From contig NZ_CP011868.1 in the NCBI RefSeq assembly GCF_001294645.1, positions 4,960,001-5,024,000 of the forward strand: DNA of 64,000 nucleotides. Direction: 5' to 3'. This DNA comes from Pseudonocardia sp. HH130629-09 (GTDB lineage Bacteria; Actinomycetota; Actinomycetes; Mycobacteriales; Pseudonocardiaceae). Made by a program: the position numbers and the translations under genes. Below the pieces are notes generated by a model. The model had not been told where the DNA came from, did not search any database, and was given only the letters and a program-made list of their open reading frames with translations. How positions within the stretch are numbered: the first letter of the stretch is position 1; each line of letters begins with the position of its first letter. Below are positions 17,653 to 26,293 of the stretch, piece after piece.

Positions 17653-18744
17653 ATGGACCGGCGCTGCCTGATCGTGGCCGACGATCCCGAGCTGCTCGAC
17701 GCGCTGCTACGGCTCGCGGCAGCAGCCGACATGGACGCCCAACGCGCGGTCGACGCGGCCGACGCCCGCCGGGCCTGGGCCCGTGCACCGGTCGTCCTAC
17801 TCGACCGGTCCGGGGCCCGGCGCTGCGGCGAGGCCGGTTTCCCGCGCCGCGACGGCGTCGTGATCACCGTCTACGGCGAGCCCGCCGCGGAGGACTGGCA
17901 GCTCGCCGTCGCCCTCGGCGCGGACAGGGTCGTGCAGCTCCCCCAGGGCGAGGCGGGCCTGGCCGGGATCCTCGCCGACGCCCGGGAACGCGCAGCGGGC
18001 GACGGGCGGGCGGGCCGGGTGCTGGCCGTGGTCGGCGGCTGCGGTGGGGCGGGTGCCTCGGTGCTCGCCACCGCGGTCGCGCTGACCTCCGCGCGAGCCG
18101 GGGAGTCCGCGCTGCTGGTCGACTGCGACCCGCTCGGCGGCGGCATCGACCTGATGGTCGGGCTGGAGCAGGAGGCCGGGCTGCGCTGGCCGGAGCTGTC
18201 GGTCGGCGACGGCCGGGTACGCGCCGCGTCGCTGCACGCCGCGCTCCCACGGGCCGGGTCCGGGCGCACCGCGTTGTCGGTGCTGTCCTGCGCGCGCTCC
18301 CCGCACGGACCCGAACCGGCCGCGGTCACCGCCGTCCTCGACGCCGGGCGCCGCGCGGGCGGCACGGTCGTGTGCGACCTGCCCCGCTACCCCACCGATG
18401 CCGCGCTCACCGCTCTCGGCAGAGCCGACCTGACCGTCCTGGTGGTGCCCGCCGGGCTGCGGTCCTGTGCCGCGGCCGCCCGGGTCGCCGACGTGCTCGC
18501 GGAGCATGCCCGGGCTGTGGAGCTCGTCGTGCGCGGGCCGTCCCCCGGCGGGATCACGCCCGATGAGGTCGTCACCTCTCTCGGGCTGCCGCTGCTCACG
18601 ACCATGCGGCCCGAGCGGGACCTCGCTGGCGCTCTCGAACGGGGCCGCACGCCCGGTTCCGGGCGGGGCCCGCTGGCCACCGGGGCCCGGACCGTGCACG
18701 AGCGCCTCTCCGGTACGGCCGGCATCCGGCAGGCGGCGTCGTGA
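17653..18744 (+). CDS. ssd: Septum site-determining protein Ssd (CpaE/MinD-like)
   Basis: 363 residues, first gene of the tad operon. An N-terminal receiver-like domain (RRCLIVADDPELLDALL) is followed by a MinD/ParA-like ATPase domain from about residue 120. The deviant P-loop GGCGGAGAS (128-136) lacks the usual lysines, as is typical of actinobacterial Ssd proteins (Rv3660c type). Further marks are LLVDCDPLGGGIDLMVGLE and VVCDLPRYPTDAAL. Ssd links Tad pilus assembly to the cell pole or septum. The ATG at 17653 has GGAGG 8 nt upstream. The stop overlaps the tadA start by 4 bp. Confidence 0.88.
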   Translation: MDRRCLIVADDPELLDALLRLAAAADMDAQRAVDAADARRAWARAPVVLLDRSGARRCGEAGFPRRDGVVITVYGEPAAEDWQLAVALGADRVVQLPQGEAGLAGILADARERAAGDGRAGRVLAVVGGCGGAGASVLATAVALTSARAGESALLVDCDPLGGGIDLMVGLEQEAGLRWPELSVGDGRVRAASLHAALPRAGSGRTALSVLSCARSPHGPEPAAVTAVLDAGRRAGGTVVCDLPRYPTDAALTALGRADLTVLVVPAGLRSCAAAARVADVLAEHARAVELVVRGPSPGGITPDEVVTSLGLPLLTTMRPERDLAGALERGRTPGSGRGPLATGARTVHERLSGTAGIRQAAS

Positions 18745-19898
18745 ACCCGCTGGTCGACCGGGTGCGGGCCCGGCTGGCCGACGCGGGCGGCGAGACCGGG
18801 CCGGCCGCCGTCGCCGCTGCGGTGCGGGCCGAGTCCGGTGGGGTCGCGTCCGATCTGGACGTCCTCGCCGCGCTCCGCACCCTGCGCCAGGAGCTCACCG
18901 GAGCGGGCCCGCTCGACGCGCTGCTGCGCGACCCGATGACCACCGACGTGCTGGTCACAGCGCCCGACGCCGTCTGGGTCGACCGCGGCGACGGACTGCG
19001 CCGCACCGGCATCACCTTCACCGACGAGTCCGCGGTCCGGCGACTCGCCCAGCGCCTGGCGCTCGCCGCGGGCCGCCGCCTCGACGACGCGAGTCCCTGC
19101 GTCGACGGCAGGCTCCCCGACGCCGGGGTCCGGCTACACCCCGTCCTCCCACCGGTGGCGGCGGCCGGGACCGCGATCTCGCTGCGGGTGCTGCGTCCCG
19201 CCGGGCACGACCTGGCCGCGCTCCGGCGGACCGGCACCCTCGACGCGACCGGCGAGGCGCTGCTGCGCGCGATCGTCGGCGCCCGGCTGGCCGTGCTCGT
19301 GGCCGGCGGGACGGGGAGTGGCAAGACCACTCTGCTCAATGCGCTGCTGGGCGCGGTCGACCCGGGCGAGCGCCTGATCACCGTCGAGGACGCCGAGGAG
19401 CTCTCCCCACGCCACCCGCACGTCGTGCGGTTGGTCGCCCGGCCGCCGAACATCGAGGGCTCGGGCGGGGTTCCGCTGCGCGAACTGGTGCGTCAGGCGT
19501 TGCGGATGCGGCCGGACCGGCTGGTCGTCGGCGAGGTCCGCGGCGCCGAGGTGTGCGACCTGCTGGCGGCGATGAACACCGGTCACGACGGCGGCGGCTG
19601 CACCGTGCACGCGAACTCGGTCCGCGAGATCCCGGCCCGGATGCGCGCACTGGCCGGGCTCGGCGGGATGTCCCCCGCCGCGCTCGACGGGCAGCTGACG
19701 GCCGCCGTGCAGGTCGTGCTGCACATGCGACGCCGCCCCGGCGCCGGTCGGACGCTCGACGAGATCGGTGTGCTGGGCCGCTCCGACGACGGCACCCCCC
19801 ACGTCACCGCCGTCTGGAGCCGCGGCTCCGGGGTAGGACCGGGCCGCGACGAGCTCGCGACGCTGTTGCGCGAGCGCGGGGTCGGTGTGCCGTGCTGA
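18741..19898 (+). CDS. tadA: Tad pilus assembly ATPase TadA (CpaF family)
   Basis: 385 residues, GTG start overlapping the ssd stop. It is a secretion ATPase that powers assembly and retraction of Flp-type pili at the cytoplasmic membrane. The Walker A motif is GGTGSGKT (189-196); others are the Asp box ITVEDAEELSP, Walker B region RPDRLVVGEVRGAE, and the His box NTGHDGGGCTVHANS. The length is normal for actinobacterial TadA, which lacks the long N-terminal extension of proteobacterial CpaF. The gene itself looks intact, but its partner tadB is broken right after it. Confidence 0.93.
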   Translation: MNPLVDRVRARLADAGGETGPAAVAAAVRAESGGVASDLDVLAALRTLRQELTGAGPLDALLRDPMTTDVLVTAPDAVWVDRGDGLRRTGITFTDESAVRRLAQRLALAAGRRLDDASPCVDGRLPDAGVRLHPVLPPVAAAGTAISLRVLRPAGHDLAALRRTGTLDATGEALLRAIVGARLAVLVAGGTGSGKTTLLNALLGAVDPGERLITVEDAEELSPRHPHVVRLVARPPNIEGSGGVPLRELVRQALRMRPDRLVVGEVRGAEVCDLLAAMNTGHDGGGCTVHANSVREIPARMRALAGLGGMSPAALDGQLTAAVQVVLHMRRRPGAGRTLDEIGVLGRSDDGTPHVTAVWSRGSGVGPGRDELATLLRERGVGVPC

Positions 19899-19965
19899 GC
19901 GCACTTCCCGGGACACCGCAGGGCGTGACGGTCCCCGTCCTGCTAGCGCTGGCGGTGCTGACACT
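19892..19965 (+). pseudogene. tadB: 5' fragment of tadB (first 24 codons)
   Basis: GTG at 19892 overlaps the tadA stop. The peptide VLSALPGTPQGVTVPVLLAL then AVLT matches the first membrane helix expected for a TadB-type protein. It is cut at 19965, where MITE copy 2 begins. Joining these 74 nt to 22396-21649 on the minus strand gives 822 nt (274 codons) with one continuous frame across the ACT target triplet. Confidence 0.9.
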
Positions 19966-20130
19966 GAGCCTTTTTCAACCTGACCAGCGAGCTTCTGCGT
20001 CAGGAGATCGCGAAGGTTGCAGCGCAACTGCTCTGACCACAGCTGCACAGGTCACCGGCTCGCCAGCTCGGCGTCTGCACCCACACAACCAGGCCCCTGA
20101 GCTGCCGGAACGGCAGGTTGAAAAAGGCTC
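19966..20130 (+). mobile_element. 165-bp MITE, copy 2, at an inversion breakpoint
   Basis: Full copy flanked by ACT on both sides (19963-19965, 20131-20133). The left flank is tadB and the right flank is the interior of the serine integrase gene, so the two sides were not originally neighbours. Confidence 0.95.
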
Positions 20131-20762
20131 ACTGTCTGGACACCACGGGCGTTCAGGTCTCGGACGATCCCGGCCAGTCGTTCCCCGGCGAGCACGCGGG
20201 CCACGATCTCCCGCACGGTCGGTGCGGTGCCCTGCTTATCAGGGATCAGGACCAGCCCCGAGCCCTCCGGGTTCTGCTCCGAGCGGTACCCCGCCGGGAG
20301 GACTCCGCCGCGCCACCGGCCGGACCGGATCAGGTACTGCGATGACGCGGTGTTCCTGTCGCTGATCGACGTCAGCTCCATCTCGGCCAGCGTCGCGAGG
20401 ATGTAGACCAGCATCCGGCCGACCGGGGTCGCGATGTCGATCGCGTCTTGCACCGTCGCCAGAGTCTTATCGTGGTCGGTCAGGAAGTTGACCAGCGACG
20501 ACATGTCCCTGGCGTTGCGACCGACCCGGTCCAACTTCCACGCAACGATCACGTCGAACTCGTCCAGTCGATCCCGCAACCACGGCCCGGCACCTACTCG
20601 CTTCAGCGGGTCCACGGCGCCGGACGTGTCCAGGTCTTCGGCGATGCCGACCACGGACCAGCCGCGTTCCTGGCAGTAGCGCTCACACGCCTGTCGCTGC
20701 CTCTCCGGCGACATCGTGGCGTCGGTGACCCGAGACAACCGGATCAGGATCAGGGCACGCAC
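20131..20762 (-). pseudogene. Large serine integrase, N-terminal part (truncated)
   Basis: About 210 residues from a GTG at 20762. The serine-recombinase catalytic domain is present: RALILIRLSRVTD, where Ser is the nucleophile, with PERQRQACERYCQERGW, IVAWKLDRVGRNARDM and ATLAEMELTSISDR. The start of the recombinase domain follows (GGVLPAGYRSEQ... VREIVARVLAGERLAGIVRDLN). It is cut by MITE copy 2 at 20130; the zinc-ribbon and coiled-coil C-terminus, needed for attachment-site recognition, is missing. Its start lies 22 bp from the hybrid DUF4244 reading frame, the usual position of such an integrase next to its attachment site. Confidence 0.9.
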
Positions 20763-20784
20763 AGGACGATTCTAGGCGGTGTGT

Positions 20785-20880
20785 CTAACGATCAGCTGAG
20801 TACTCGACGGTGGACATGCCGTCGTCGTCCGAGGCGAGTGCGCGGAGCCGGCGGTGCAGCAGGGAACGGGTGAGGGTCAT
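20785..20880 (-). pseudogene. 5' part of the DUF4244 pilin-like gene, fused to the AICE attachment tail
   Basis: 31 residues: MTLTRSLLHRRLRALASDDD then GMSTVEY, which is the N-terminal part of the actinobacterial DUF4244 family (small Flp-pilin-like protein encoded after tadC), ending in SADR and a stop. The family normally continues AVGTVAAAAF after VEY; exactly that continuation is found at 49938-49819 on the minus strand. The SADR tail is therefore element DNA joined at the integration point. It lies 58 bp downstream of tadC on the same strand. Confidence 0.88.
20797..20808 (-). other. Left/right junction of the serine-integrase element (att site, tadC side)
   Basis: On the minus strand GTCGAGTAC (codons Val-Glu-Tyr of DUF4244) is followed by TCAGCTGATCGTTAG from the element. 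The shared core with the other junction (49939-49947) is GA(R)TAC; the crossover probably falls in the last three bases. Confidence 0.75.
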
Positions 20881-20938
20881 CGGTGTCTCCTTCGTCGGGG
20901 GCCCGCGGAGTGCGGACCCGGTTGCCGCGCGGCGGTGG

Positions 20939-21652
20939 TCACCACCGTGCGAACGCCTCCCCGGCCAGCCCGATCACGACCGGCACGATGCCGAGGACCA
21001 GGAAGGCGGGCAGGAAGCAGAGCCCCAGCGGGGCGGTGATGCGGACAGCGGCGCGCTGCGCCCGCTCCTCGGCGAGATCCGCCAGCCCGGCGCGCAGCCG
21101 GGCGGCCTCCGCCGCGGCGGAGCGTCCGAGGGCGGCACCGGTGCGGGCCGACCGGCCCGCCGCGCGGGCGAACCCGGCGAGTTCGGGGACCGGGCCGGCG
21201 GCGGCCCAGGCGTCGTCGGGGTCGGCGCCCAGCGCCAGCAGGCCCGCGACCCTGCGCAACGCCTCACCGGCCGGGCCGTCGAGCCGCCGGGCCGCGGCTC
21301 CGACGGCGTCAGCCACGGCGAGACCGGCGGCGAGGCAAGTCGCCAGGAGGTCCCAGGCGGCGGCCAGATCCGCGGAGTCCACCGACGCGGCCGGCCCGCG
21401 GGCCGCCCACCGGGCGAGCCACAGCAACCCGCCGCCCAGCGTGGCGCCGACGACCGCGCCGCCCATCCCGCCGAGGGCTCCGCCGAGCGCGGCCCCGGCG
21501 GGAACGAGCACCGCGAGGACCGCGGTGCGGGGCGGCGCCGCGGCGGTCGTCGCCCCGGTGACGGCACGCAGCCCTCGCAGCCGCCCCGGTCCGGGACGCC
21601 CGCAGCCGACGACCAGGGCGAGCGCGGCGAGCCCGAGTGCGGCCGCGGTCAC
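20939..21652 (-). CDS. tadC: Type II secretion F-like pilus assembly protein TadC
   Basis: 237 residues. The GTG at 21652 overlaps the tadB stop (GTGA). It is an integral membrane protein of the Tad platform. N-terminal hydrophobic helices (ALGLAALALVVGCG; AVLAVLVPAGAALGGALGGM) are followed by the cytoplasmic helical GspF-type domain (SADLAAAWDLLATCLAAGLAVADAV... GEALRRVAGLLALGADPDDAW) and a C-terminal helix (LCFLPAFLVLGIVPVVIGLAG). The sequence is intact, but it now reads opposite to ssd-tadA because the block was inverted, so it has lost the operon promoter. Confidence 0.9.
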   Translation of the reverse strand: MTAAALGLAALALVVGCGRPGPGRLRGLRAVTGATTAAAPPRTAVLAVLVPAGAALGGALGGMGGAVVGATLGGGLLWLARWAARGPAASVDSADLAAAWDLLATCLAAGLAVADAVGAAARRLDGPAGEALRRVAGLLALGADPDDAWAAAGPVPELAGFARAAGRSARTGAALGRSAAAEAARLRAGLADLAEERAQRAAVRITAPLGLCFLPAFLVLGIVPVVIGLAGEAFARW

Positions 21653-22396
21653 GTCGGCACCGCCGCACGCAGGATCCGGTCGGCCCACGCCGCCCCCACG
21701 ACCGTGAGGCCGACCCCGGTCAGCAGCAGCGCGGGCCCGTGCAGCCCGGTACGCAGCACGGTCAGCGGCGCGATGCCCATCAACTGCCCGAGACCGATCC
21801 CGGCCAACGGCAACGCGGTCAGCACCGACGCCGTCGCCCGAGGCCCGGCGAGCTGGGCTCGCACCCGGGCTCCGTGCGCGACCCGCCAGCGGATGTCGTC
21901 GAGCAGACCGGTGAGCAGGTCGGCGAGCGGGGCACCGTGGGTGTCGGCGAGCTCCCAGGCCGAGGCGACCCGCTCGACGTCGCGCCGGGCCGGGCCCCGC
22001 GCCGTCCGACGCAAGGCCTCGGGGACCGGCTCGCCGATCCGCGCGGCCACCGCGGCCGGCTCGAGCAGCGCGCGGGCGAGCGGCCCGTCGTGCACGTGCC
22101 CGGCCAGCGCGGCCGCGGGGTGCGCGCCGGTGCGCAGCTCGTCGGTGATCCGGGCGAGTGCGTCGGCGAGCTCGGCCGCCGTCGACCCGGCCCGGTCCGC
22201 GGCCCGCCGTGTGGCGATCCGGCGCCGCACTCCCCATACCACCCCCGCTGCGCACACCGCGCCGGCGGGGCCCAGGAGCAGCCACCCCAGCGGGGCGGCG
22301 AGCAGCGGCAACGGCGGAGCGAGCAGCCGGGCCGTCGGCAGGGCGGTCCCGGTGCCGGTCACGGCCCGCCACCGGGACCGCCCCGGCGCCGCGGGC
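21649..22396 (-). pseudogene. tadB: Main part of tadB, separated from its start by an inversion
   Basis: The open frame runs from the element end at 22397-22400 through PAAPGRSRWRAVTGTGT, a hydrophobic pair (LLAPPLPLLAAPLGWLLLGPAGAVCAAGVV), the GspF-type region (ELADALARITDELRTGAHPAAAL... RDVERVASAWELADTHGAPLADLL) and C-terminal helices, ending at 21649. A GTG at 22362 could start a shortened protein, but the first membrane helix would be missing. The first 24 codons are on the other strand at 19892-19965. The reconstructed length of 273 residues is normal for actinobacterial TadB. Confidence 0.9.
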
Positions 22397-22399
22397 AGT

Positions 22400-22970
22400 G
22401 AGCCTTTGCCAACCTGGTCAGGTGTTGACGATCATGAGGGTCTGAACTGCGGCGATGAGCTGTCCGGCCCGGTTCGGGCTGGAGCGGATCTTGCGCAGGA
22501 TCTTCCAGTTCTTCAGCTCGGCGTTGACCCGCTCACCGGGTCCGCGGCGGCGTGAGTGAGCGGCGTTGACCTCGCGCTGGTTGTGCGACAGCGGACGGAA
22601 CCGGCCGGTGTCGGGGTCCTTGCGTCGCCGCCGGTGCGGGACCGCGACCGTCGGGCCGGCGCCCTGATATGCGGTGTCGGCAGCCGCCCGGATCCGGTGC
22701 TCGGTCAGGGCGTCGATGATGCCGTGCTCGCGGGCGGCGCCCATGTCGTGGCGGGCTCCGGGAAGCGGCGGGGAGATCCACACCAGCCGGCCGGCGGGGT
22801 CGGCGATGACCTGGACGTTGAGTCAGTGGCACTTGTGCTTGCCGGAGTAGAACCCGCGGTCATAGCCCGAGGCCATCCCGACGCGGTCGATGCGCAGCAG
22901 GGTGCCGTCGAGGATGACGAACGCTTTCCCGATGGCGACGTCGATGGCCTGCTCCAGGGTCGGGGCCATT
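22400..22970 (-). mobile_element. Remnant of an IS5-family (ISL2-like) element, probable parent of the MITE
   Basis: Its surviving end is GAGCCTTTGCCAACCTG at 22400, flanked by AGT (22397-22399); this matches the MITE end GAGCCTTTTTCAACCTG at 15 of 17 positions. The other end is replaced by MITE copy 3 at 22971. It carries the C-terminal part of a dead transposase. Confidence 0.85.
22418..22969 (-). pseudogene. IS5-family DDE transposase, C-terminal part with an internal stop
   Basis: Reading leftward from 22969: APTLEQAIDVAIGKAFVILDG, where the Asp of VILDG is the first DDE residue, then TLLRIDRV... FYSGKHKCH, a stop at about 22821, then in the same frame LNVQVIADPAGRLVWISPPLPG... TAYQGAGPTV (second acidic region) and RVNAELKNWKILRKI (third Glu). 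The N-terminal third is missing beyond MITE copy 3. In relatives the stop position is normally a Gly or Met codon after the KHKxH motif, so this looks like a simple nonsense change. Confidence 0.85.
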
Positions 22971-23135
22971 GAGCCTTTTTCAACCTGACCAGCGAGCTTC
23001 TGCGTCAGGAGATCGCGAAGGTTGCAGCGCAACTGCTCTGACCACAGCTGCACAGGTCACCGGCTCGCCAGCTCGGCGTCTGCACCCACACAACCAGGCC
23101 CCTGAGCTGCCGGAACGGCAGGTTGAAAAAGGCTC
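22971..23135 (+). mobile_element. 165-bp MITE, copy 3
   Basis: Full copy. Flanks are ATT on the left and ATG on the right, so they are not a clean duplication. The left flank is the ISL2-like transposase; the right flank (23136-23233) is about 100 bp I cannot identify. Confidence 0.95.
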
Positions 23136-23233
23136 ATGGCCCCAGACACGCGTTCCTGACGCTGGTGTGGGCCATACACCCCCGAGACAGCTCCACCCGT
23201 GTGTTCACCGGGGGACGGTTTAGAACGTGCTCA

Positions 23234-24402
23234 GGGACTGTTTCAAGATCGGTGTTTTCGGCCCGACACGCCGGGCTGAGGTCCGGCGAGATGGGCACGG
23301 ACAGTGATGACATCGGACCTTGTGGATCCAAGCGAGGGTGACCCGAAGCCTGCTCGGCAGGCGTCGGCGGAGCGGGCCACTGCGGCGGCGATGGTGGCCG
23401 AGGCGAAGGCGCGCGGGCTGGCGTTGACCGGCCCGGACGGCCTGTTGAAGCTCTTTACCAAGAATGTTCTGGAAACGGCGCTGAACGAGGAGATGACCGA
23501 GCACCTCGGGCACGACAAGAACCGGGCCGACTCCGGCCGGGAATCCACCAACGTGCGGAACGGGTCCCGCTCGAAGACGGTTCTCTCGGATGCCGCGGGT
23601 GACGTGGAGATCGACGTTCCGAGAGACAGGGCCAGCACTTTCGAGCCGCAGATCGTGAAGAAGCGTCAGCGGCGCCTCACAGATGTCGACGAGGTCGTAC
23701 TGTCGCTGTATGCGAAAGGGATGACGACCGGGGAGGTTTCCGCACATTTCGCTGACATCTATGGGGCGTCAGTATCGAAGGAGACGGTCTCGCGGATCAC
23801 CGACAAGGTCGTCGCCGAGATGAATGACTGGGTTGGTCGGCCGTTGGATTCGGTGTACGCCGCGGTGTTCATCGACGCTGTCCACGTCAAGGTCCGGGAC
23901 GGGCAGGTCGCCAACCGGCCGGTCTACGCAGCCATCGGCGTCACCATGGACGACTGCAAGGACGTGCTGGGGCTGTGGATGGGCGTCGGCAGTGAGGGCG
24001 CGAAGTTCTGGATGAGCGTGCTGGTCGACCTGAAGAACCGCGGCGTGCGTGACGTGCTGTTCCTGGTCTGCGACGGCCTCAAAGGACTCCCGGAGGTCGT
24101 GGCCAACGTGTGGCCGCAAACCATTGTCCAAACCTGCGTCGTGCACCTGATCCGAAACACTTTCCGGCTGGTGGGTCGACAGGACTGGGACGCGGTGAAG
24201 CGCGACATCAAACCAATCTATGCCGCGCCCAACCCGAATGCAGCACTTATCGCTATGGATGAGCTCGACGAGAAATGGGGCCGTAAGTACGCGGCGATGA
24301 TCCGGCTATGGCGCAACGCGTGGGAAGAGTTCGTGCCGTTCTTGGACTACGACGTCGAGATTCGAAGGGTGATCTGCTCTACGAATGCGATCGAATCGCT
24401 TA
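23234..24402 (+). mobile_element. IS256-family element (second type), truncated at the 3' side
   Basis: The left end begins GGGACTGTTTCAAGATCGG. A second copy of the same left end is at 34631 (inverted) and a related end is at 30442. The right part is replaced by the IS5-type element at 24403. Confidence 0.85.
23304..24402 (+). pseudogene. IS256-family transposase, missing its C-terminus
   Basis: About 366 intact residues: MMTSDLVDPSEGDPKPARQA... ETALNEEMTEHLGHDKNRA (family N-domain), FIDAVHVKVRDGQVANRPVY (catalytic Asp in the FIDAVHVK motif), FLVCDGLKGLPEVVANVWP (second Asp) and VICSTNAIESL (the conserved segment containing the catalytic Glu). After NAIESL the frame runs into the inserted IS5-type element, so the last 50 or so residues are absent. 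A nearly identical N-terminal copy lies inverted at 34043-34561. Confidence 0.9.
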
Positions 24403-25324
24403 GAGCGTGTTTGAGACGGGTCGGCGTGTCTGCGCTGGATGCGTCCGGGTGTGGTCCATCGTGGAGGAGTGGCTCGGCGTAGGCGGCGGTACCCCTCGGA
24501 CACCAGCGATGAGCAGTGGGCGTTGATCGAGCCGCTGCTGCCAGCGGCGGGGCGGGAGGCCGGCCGGAGAAGCACGCGCGCCGTGATGTGGTGGATGCGA
24601 TCCTCTATGTCGTGCGCGCCGGGTGCGCGTGGCGTGCTCTACCAGTTGATTTCCCGCCGTGGCAGACGGTGTACTGGTACTTCAACCGGTGGGAGCAGCA
24701 GAGGGTCACCGAGCAGATCCTCCCGATCGTGCGCCGTCAGCTACGCGCTGATGAGGGCCGCGACCCCGAACCCAGCGCGGGGATCATCGACTCGCAGTCG
24801 GTGAGGAGCGCTGACACGGTCGGGCGGGACACCCGCGGCTACGACGCCGGGAAGAAGATCAACGGCCGGAAGCGGTTCATCGTGACCGACACCCTCGGCC
24901 TGCTGCTGACCACGATGGTGTGCTCGGCGTCGGTGCAGGACCGCGATGGCGCCAAGTCGACCCTGCTCGACCTCTACCTGCGCACGAGGGTGCGGTTCGT
25001 CTACGCCGACGCCGGGTTCGCCGGGCGCCTGCTGGACTGGGCGACCACGATCCTGCACACCAGCGTCGAGATCGTGCGCAAACCGCCTGAGCAGCGCGGA
25101 TTCGCCGTCCTCCCGCGGCGGTGGGTGGTCGAGCGGACCCTGGCCTGGGTCACCGCGCACCGCCGCCTGGCCCGGGACTACGAACGCCACCCCGCAGTGT
25201 CCGAGGCCATGATCCGCTGGGCGGCGATCAACACCATCACCCGCCGCATCGCCCGTGGCGAACCCGCCCGACGCCAGCAGAAGTACGTAGTCACACCCTC
25301 AACATGATCTTCTCAAACACTCTC
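24403..25324 (+). mobile_element. IS5-family insertion sequence (IS427/IS1031-like group)
   Basis: Imperfect inverted ends GAGCGTGTTTGAGA (24403) and TCTCAAACACTCTC (ending 25324) enclose 922 bp with a two-frame transposase. Flanks are TTA and TCA, so no exact target duplication. It inserted into, or recombined with, the IS256 transposase gene. Confidence 0.85.
24439..25307 (+). CDS. IS5-family transposase, two overlapping frames
   Basis: The N-terminus lies in one frame (24439 onward: RRRYPSDTSDEQWALIEPLL then PAAG). The rest lies in a second frame (24516-25307: GRPEKHARRDVVDAILYVVR... WQTVYWYFNRW... GIIDSQSVRSADTVG with the first Asp; VYADAGFAGRLLDW with the second; WVVERTLAWVTAHRRLARDYE with the Glu). 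The switch must occur near 24540-24560, in a run of G and C. Many IS5 elements of this group use programmed frameshifting, so the element may be functional. A simple mutation is the other reading. Confidence 0.8.
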
Positions 25325-25392
25325 TCAGGCGTTGAACCCCGGGGGGAATCGCTCGGGACCTACACAATCACTAGCGATAACAGGATCAGGCT

Positions 25393-25620
25393 ATGACTGG
25401 ACCAGTGAACGGCCTTGATTGGCCGGACCTCGTGGCAGACTTGTTCACCCGCGCCGAGGGCTCAGACCGGATCGCGGTCAAGGGATGGTTGCTCAACCGC
25501 TACTTCCCGGAGCACCAACGGGACACGAACCGCCTGTACGTGATCGACCGGAACGGGCACGTGGTCCCACCGAACGAGAACACCGCGCCGTGCGACCAAG
25601 ATCGAACGTCTGTGCGATAG
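25393..25620 (+). CDS. Small hypothetical protein (AICE cargo)
   Basis: 75 residues, acidic to neutral, with no recognised domain: MTGPVNGLDWPDLVADLFTR... VKGWLLNRYFPEHQRDTNRLY... The codon use looks coding and it precedes another element gene by 10 bp. It may be complete or the remnant of a longer gene cut by the IS at 25324. Confidence 0.45.
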   Translation: MTGPVNGLDWPDLVADLFTRAEGSDRIAVKGWLLNRYFPEHQRDTNRLYVIDRNGHVVPPNENTAPCDQDRTSVR

Positions 25621-25629
25621 CATCGACCC

Positions 25630-26241
25630 GTGGCGACGACGGATCTCCAGGTTCCTGAGATGGAACTCAACGACACCGGTCGGTGGCGGGACCTGGGGGT
25701 CACCCACTGAGCCTTTTTCAACCTGACCAGCGAGCTTCTGCGTCAGGAGATCGCGAAGGTTGCAGCGCAACTGCTCTGACCACAGCTGCACAGGTCACCG
25801 GCTCGCCAGCTCGGCGTCTGCACCCACACAACCAGGCCCCTGAGCTGCCGGAACGGCAGGTTGAAAAAGGCTCACTGGCACTTAGGCACCGACGACGTGA
25901 GCACGAAGGACAGCAACTTCCGATTCAGCGCTGAGCGCTGGCACGGTCTGACCGGCGCCAAGTACGAACACCATACGGCGGACCCGGTAGAAGCATGGCG
26001 ATGGATTGTGAACGCTCGAATCAGCGCGGTCAGTCGAGCGCAAGACCCGGCGGGGTGTGCCATGAGAGCCGGTTACGGTAGCGCCGAGGACTGGCAGAGA
26101 GCATGCAGGATCTCATGGTGGATGCTCACCTGTGCTAAGGGTTTCTCTTCTTCCGGAATCGCAATCAGCGATGGGCGTTCGGTAGACATCTTTGCGGAGG
26201 GTATGACCGACCGGACCTGTAACCGGCACCCTATTGCCTGA
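25630..26241 (+). pseudogene. Hypothetical AICE gene interrupted by MITE copy 4
   Basis: GTG at 25630 (VATTDLQVPEMELNDTGRWR then DLGVTH) is followed at once by the MITE; the frame resumes after it (WHLGTDDVSTKDSNFRFSAE... to IFAEGMTDRTCNRHPIA). Removing the MITE and one ACT leaves 444 nt, an exact 147-residue frame. A TAGCAT -10-like hexamer sits 9 bp before the GTG, so the transcript may be leaderless. The product is unknown; it is unusually rich in Trp (GRWRDL, ERWHGL, EAWRW, RISWWM). Confidence 0.7.
25709..25873 (+). mobile_element. 165-bp MITE, copy 4
   Basis: Full copy with perfect ACT/ACT duplication (25706-25708, 25874-25876). The interrupted gene is continuous across it, so this is a clean transposition event. 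Confidence 0.96.
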
Positions 26242-26293
26242 CAGGTGGTGGCCGGGGGTAAGGGGTGAGCGGGCGGTTCGTCGGCCAAACGTG

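Noticed and set aside
23136..23233. Possible missing middle of ftsK or C-terminus of the serine integrase
   Set aside because: A CAT triplet next to MITE copy 3 matches the one at the broken MITE by ftsK, and one frame (LTLVWAIHPRDSSTRVF) looks vaguely integrase-like, but neither gives a convincing protein match over about 30 codons.
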